Below, piece after piece: positions 46,194 through 64,000 of a stretch of 64,000 nucleotides of DNA. The stretch is from positions 14,866,001-14,930,000 of the forward strand of contig JALIGW010000013.1 in the NCBI GenBank assembly GCA_023053685.1, in the 5' to 3' direction. This DNA comes from Diadophis punctatus similis (taxonomy: Eukaryota; Chordata; Lepidosauria; Squamata; Dipsadidae). How positions within the stretch are numbered: the stretch's first letter is position 1; each line of letters opens with the position of its first letter. The translations under genes and the position numbers were made by a program. Below the pieces are notes generated by a model. It had not been told where the DNA came from, ran no database searches, and saw nothing but the letters and a program-made list of their open reading frames with translations.

Positions 46194-62570
<16,377 letters not shown>

Positions 62571-62629
62571 GTTAGTGTGCAGAATGGCTTAGCTCTTTCT
62601 TTTTTCATTTTAAGTCTGTTCAAAACTTG

Positions 62630-62735
62630 TAGTGGAGTGATGAAAATCCTGAACCTGCAGATGGGAGATCGGTTTAACTCCTACCTTAGGCATGGAAGCC
62701 TGCTGGGTGACTTTAAGGCAGTCACTCCTTAATCA
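62630..62735 (+). repeat. SINE fragment
   Basis: TTAGGCATGGAAGCCTGCTG and GTGACTTTAAGGCAGTCACTC match the middle of the Sauria-type SINE; both ends are missing. Confidence 0.55.
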
Positions 62736-63185
62736 GCATCAGTCTCTGCAATAAACCAGTTGATGAACAAAACCTGCTGTTATATCATGCATTGATAGCT
62801 TTGCTGTAAGAGTTAGGTAAGTGCGGTGCACAAAAGAAGTATACTCAGCAACCTTGTAGAACAGCTTTAATAACTCAACAACAAAGTAGTCACAAGTGGA
62901 CATTTTTAAAGCCAATAAATTCATTGTTAGCAAACACTTTGACGATGCAAAGAGAATGAAATCCTTGATTTATTTCTGTGTTCCTTTTCTATTTATTCAC
63001 TTTTAAAAATGTTTAGTTCTTTATATATCCACAGCACCAGTATCAGTTAAGTTTCCTAGCTAGGCTAACCTGCCATCTCAACCTAGATACATTCTGCCAA
63101 TTAAACTATTGTAATGGTTAACATTGGTTGGTTTTTATGTCTAATCAAACTCTGTAATTTCTTGGTGCATCCTGTAAATTACAAA

Positions 63186-63455
63186 GCAGAGTTTCCCAAC
63201 CTTTCCAGGTAGGTGGCGCAGAACGGGGGGAGGTGGGGAGGAAAGAGCGGATGATTTTGTGGGAGAGGAAAGCACATGTGTGCATGTGCGCACGCGAGTG
63301 CCCGCAAGTGAGGTCGCAAGCGCCTGCAATGACATTCATGTGAGTGGGGCTGTGTGCACACATGGAGGCGCATGCACCAACCAACCATTCACACGGTCCA
63401 GTGGCGATTAGCCCGCAACCCGGTAGTGGGCCATGGCCCACAAGTTGGAGACTCC
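63186..63455. mobile_element. Degraded hAT-like element
   Basis: CAGAGTTTCCCAACCTTTCC at the left and CAAGTTGGAGACTCCTG at the right. The interior is CpG-containing (GCGCACGCGAGTGCC). The flanks show no clear duplication. Confidence 0.55.
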
Positions 63456-63785
63456 TGTTGTAATATTTCCTCTATAGTTACTTTTCCAATGTAAAAGTGG
63501 GGGAGGGGGGAGACAGTATGCACTTCAGGAGCTTAAAATGCTGTGCTGCCTATAATCAGCTCAGTGCAAATACCACATGAGTTTGGATCAAGACTGTTAA
63601 TATGAAATAGCAGAGAACTTAATAATTGCCATTCTAATATACATTTTAGATAGATGGAAAAATATTGGAAATGGAGGGTATTTAGTAAGGCCTACACAAA
63701 ATAAAATAAAGATTTGTACATTGAAAGAGAGGAAGAAAGATCTGTGTGGTTGAAATGTGTGGGCTTCCCCACCCACCCCATAGAC

Positions 63786-63921
63786 CAGTGTTTCCCAACC
63801 TTGGCAACTTGAAGATATCTGGACTTCAACTCCCAGAATTCCCCGGCCAGCGAATGCTGGCTGGGGAATTCTGGGAGTTGAAGTCCAGATATCTTCAAGT
63901 TGCCAAGGTTGGGAAACACTG
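63786..63921. mobile_element. Palindromic hAT MITE
   Basis: It has the same palindrome and length as the 61155 copy. The flanking octamers CCATAGAC and CCATAAAT agree at 6 of 8 positions, consistent with an older insertion. Confidence 0.85.
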
Positions 63922-64000
63922 CCATAAATAGAAGGGAATTTGTGTTTCTGTGTACATAAATATATAGAGAATATAAGGTGGCTCTGTGGACTAAGAAGAA

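Larger units (their letters stand above)
62571..64000 (+). other. TGFBRAP1: TGFBRAP1 intron 6 (open at window edge)
   Basis: It starts at the donor after 62570. A SINE fragment lies at about 62630-62735, a degraded hAT-like element at 63186-63455 and a palindromic MITE at 63786-63921. No further exon is visible before 64000. Confidence 0.85.

Overview
The window is vertebrate nuclear DNA, most likely from a squamate reptile and probably a snake. Its interspersed repeats are squamate-like: tRNA-derived Sauria-type SINEs, a 5S-rRNA-derived SINE, CR1 3' ends running into ATTCT/AATAG, AAATA and TTTAA microsatellites, and many short non-autonomous DNA transposons. Snake rather than lizard is an inference from the abundance of CR1-linked microsatellites; no species call is possible.

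Three spliced protein genes can be reconstructed exon by exon, all with GT-AG introns and matching phases. FHL2 (+ strand) has coding exons at 15550-15705, 19253-19427, 20718-20887, 23146-23332 and 24809-24960, giving 279 aa, the usual vertebrate length. A candidate non-coding first exon near 8.8 kb lies beside a perfect SRF CArG box. C2orf49/ashwin (- strand) has coding exons at 36072-35944, 34560-34394, 32895-32541 and 31186-31139, giving 232 aa, and starts in a CpG-rich promoter near 36.1 kb. TGFBRAP1 (+ strand) has a CpG island with a probable non-coding first exon at 43.1-43.7 kb, then coding exons at 46194-46878, 48410-48604, 49862-50016, 55188-55270, 59863-60204 and 62513-62570. These encode residues 1-506; the rest of the gene lies beyond the right edge. 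The order FHL2 > < C2orf49 TGFBRAP1 > is the conserved neighbourhood known from human 2q12. The genes are not an operon: FHL2 is a LIM-only co-regulator, ashwin a small nuclear protein of poorly known function, and TGFBRAP1 the VPS3-type CORVET subunit.

The rest is intron and intergenic DNA crowded with transposon relics. Two superfamilies dominate. The first is hAT-type MITEs with CAG..CTG termini; at least ten carry intact 8-bp target duplications, and three of those are in TCTAGA sites. The second is two families of TA-flanked TIR elements, one beginning CCGTATTTTTCGG and one beginning CAGGTAGTCC. Many are nested in each other or in SINEs, and several have an 'empty site' paralogue inside the window, so insertion order can be read directly. 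The most unusual object is a 1.6-kb TA-flanked element (51294-52929). It carries a roughly 285-bp, GC-rich perfect-looking hairpin with an exon-like start and splice donor, next to a roughly 570-bp pure-purine GGAA/GAAA tract, all inside an older TA element in TGFBRAP1 intron 3. No CRISPR, prokaryotic or complete autonomous transposon gene was seen.
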